Shown one piece after another: positions 13,355 to 14,146 of a stretch of 14,146 bases of DNA (positions within the stretch are counted from its first letter, which is position 1; each line of letters opens with the position of its first letter). Source of the DNA: an uncultured Clostridia bacterium (GTDB lineage: Bacteria; Bacillota; Clostridia; Christensenellales; Aristaeellaceae); contig CAKTTL010000073.1 in NCBI GenBank assembly GCA_934615235.1, positions 1 through 14,146 of the forward strand, in the 5' to 3' direction. Made by a program: the position numbers and the translations under genes. Under the pieces are notes generated by a model. That model did no database searches. It was given only the letters and a program-made list of their open reading frames with translations, and was not told the DNA's origin.

Positions 13355-14146
13355 TTATTTGCCGAGCACCACGGAAACCTTGATTTCCTTCTGCGCTTCG
13401 CTCAGATCGAGCACGTCGCCGTCGACCACGCGGACGCGGACTTCATACAGTTCGCCGTCGGTAAGCTCGGCGGCGGGCTGGCCGTCCTCGGTCGTGATCG
13501 TCCACAGTTCCGGCGCGACCTGCGCGAGCTTTCCGTCGCTGCCGTAAGCGTAGAGCTTCATTTCAGCGGCGCTGCCGGAAAGGTTGTTCATGCGCAGCGC
13601 AACCGTGGTGTTGGGATGGACGTTGCGCACCGTGACGGTGTTGAGCCAGCTGGCGACAGCGCCCTCGCCGCCGTCGGCAGCGAACTGATCCTGCGCAAGC
13701 ACGTTACGCGCCGCCTTGTCCAGGTCGACCTGACGGTACGGCATTTCGGGCAGATACACAAACCGATCCTGCAGGCGCAGCAGCTCCAGATAGCCGGTCG
13801 GGCAGTAAAGCGCGTTGCCGCTGTTTCCGGCGTACATGCCGATGGCCATGTTGTTATAACCGTACTTATTGGAAACGTCCATGGTGAAGACGGTTTCGCC
13901 GGTTGCGAAATCGAGGATGATATACTGCCACATGCCGGTTTCCAGATCCTGCACGTAACCGTAAACATAGCCGGTAGCGGTAGACAGCTTCATGATCGAA
14001 GTATCGCTCAGGTCGTTGCGGGACCAGACGCTCTTCATTTCGTAGCCGTTTTCGGTCTTGATCGTATCCACGCGCTCCACGCCGGGGGCGATCATGACGT
14101 TGCCCTTCGTCAGCCAGTTCATATCGTAGATGTTGGCGTAGCTCTG
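13355..14146 (-). CDS. Beta-propeller-like protein of unknown function, C-terminal part (5' end outside window)
   Basis: The reading frame is open to the window edge, so only the last 263 residues are seen; the ATG at 14122 is internal, since eight in-frame codons precede it. Repeated beta-strand turns such as TGYVYGYVQD, WQYIILDFATGETVFTMD, GNALYCPTGYLELLR and DRFVYLPEMPYR read like blades of a quinoprotein or SMP-30-type propeller. Resemblance to uncharacterised secreted propeller proteins is recalled, not searched. The last 110 residues look like a separate beta-sandwich (NTVTVRNVHPNTTVALRMNN, then ELYEVRVRVVD). It is the first visible gene of a leftward operon with the sulfatase and the unknown exported protein. 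Binding or processing of the same sulfated substrate is only a guess from context. Confidence 0.6.
   Translation of the reverse strand, partial: QSYANIYDMNWLTKGNVMIAPGVERVDTIKTENGYEMKSVWSRNDLSDTSIMKLSTATGYVYGYVQDLETGMWQYIILDFATGETVFTMDVSNKYGYNNMAIGMYAGNSGNALYCPTGYLELLRLQDRFVYLPEMPYRQVDLDKAARNVLAQDQFAADGGEGAVASWLNTVTVRNVHPNTTVALRMNNLSGSAAEMKLYAYGSDGKLAQVAPELWTITTEDGQPAAELTDGELYEVRVRVVDGDVLDLSEAQKEIKVSVVLGK

Overview
The window looks like chromosomal DNA of a low-to-medium G+C anaerobic Bacillota, most likely a gut-type Clostridia member. The reasons are strong AGGAGG-type ribosome binding sites, LplB/YtcP-type sugar ABC permeases, a large extracellular sugar-binding protein, a ROK kinase with a zinc motif, and a sialic acid lyase of the firmicute type. 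The species cannot be fixed from sequence alone. Two blocks with visibly different base composition meet near position 9,560. Sampled lines of the left block are about 37-45% G+C (the binding-protein gene is higher), and sampled lines of the right block are about 58%.

Left block (1-9,436): a sialic acid use locus. Leftward from a shared control region runs a cytosolic glycoside-hydrolase-like gene (63-1496). Rightward run nanE (ManNAc-6-P epimerase) and a ROK kinase (nanK type), 12 bases apart. A separate promoter then drives two CUT1-type permeases and a secreted solute-binding protein; no ATPase is encoded. Two hairpins separate the binding-protein gene from a convergent AraC-family regulator, which is divergent from nanA (N-acetylneuraminate lyase). 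Expected flow: import, NanA gives ManNAc plus pyruvate, the kinase gives ManNAc-6-P, NanE gives GlcNAc-6-P. nagA, nagB, a sialidase and the transporter ATPase are not in the window.

The most striking signal of the left block is a 27-base motif, ATGCGC-N17-TGC. It occurs four times, only in the three control regions, and in three cases ends 10-11 bases before a candidate -35 box. Its two ATGC-like half-sites lie 22 bases apart in direct orientation, as expected for an AraC-family operator. It links the hydrolase, nanEK, the transporter and nanA/regulator into one predicted regulon.

Right block (9,564-14,146): three leftward genes. They are the 3' part of a beta-propeller-like protein (cut by the window edge), a secreted metallo-beta-lactamase-fold alkylsulfatase with all expected zinc ligands, and a secreted or lipid-anchored protein of unknown function. 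Each junction carries RNA structure: a terminator-like hairpin directly before the sulfatase ribosome binding site, and a 152-base nested palindrome filling the gap between the sulfatase and the unknown gene. A strong terminator at 9,522-9,558 separates the two blocks.
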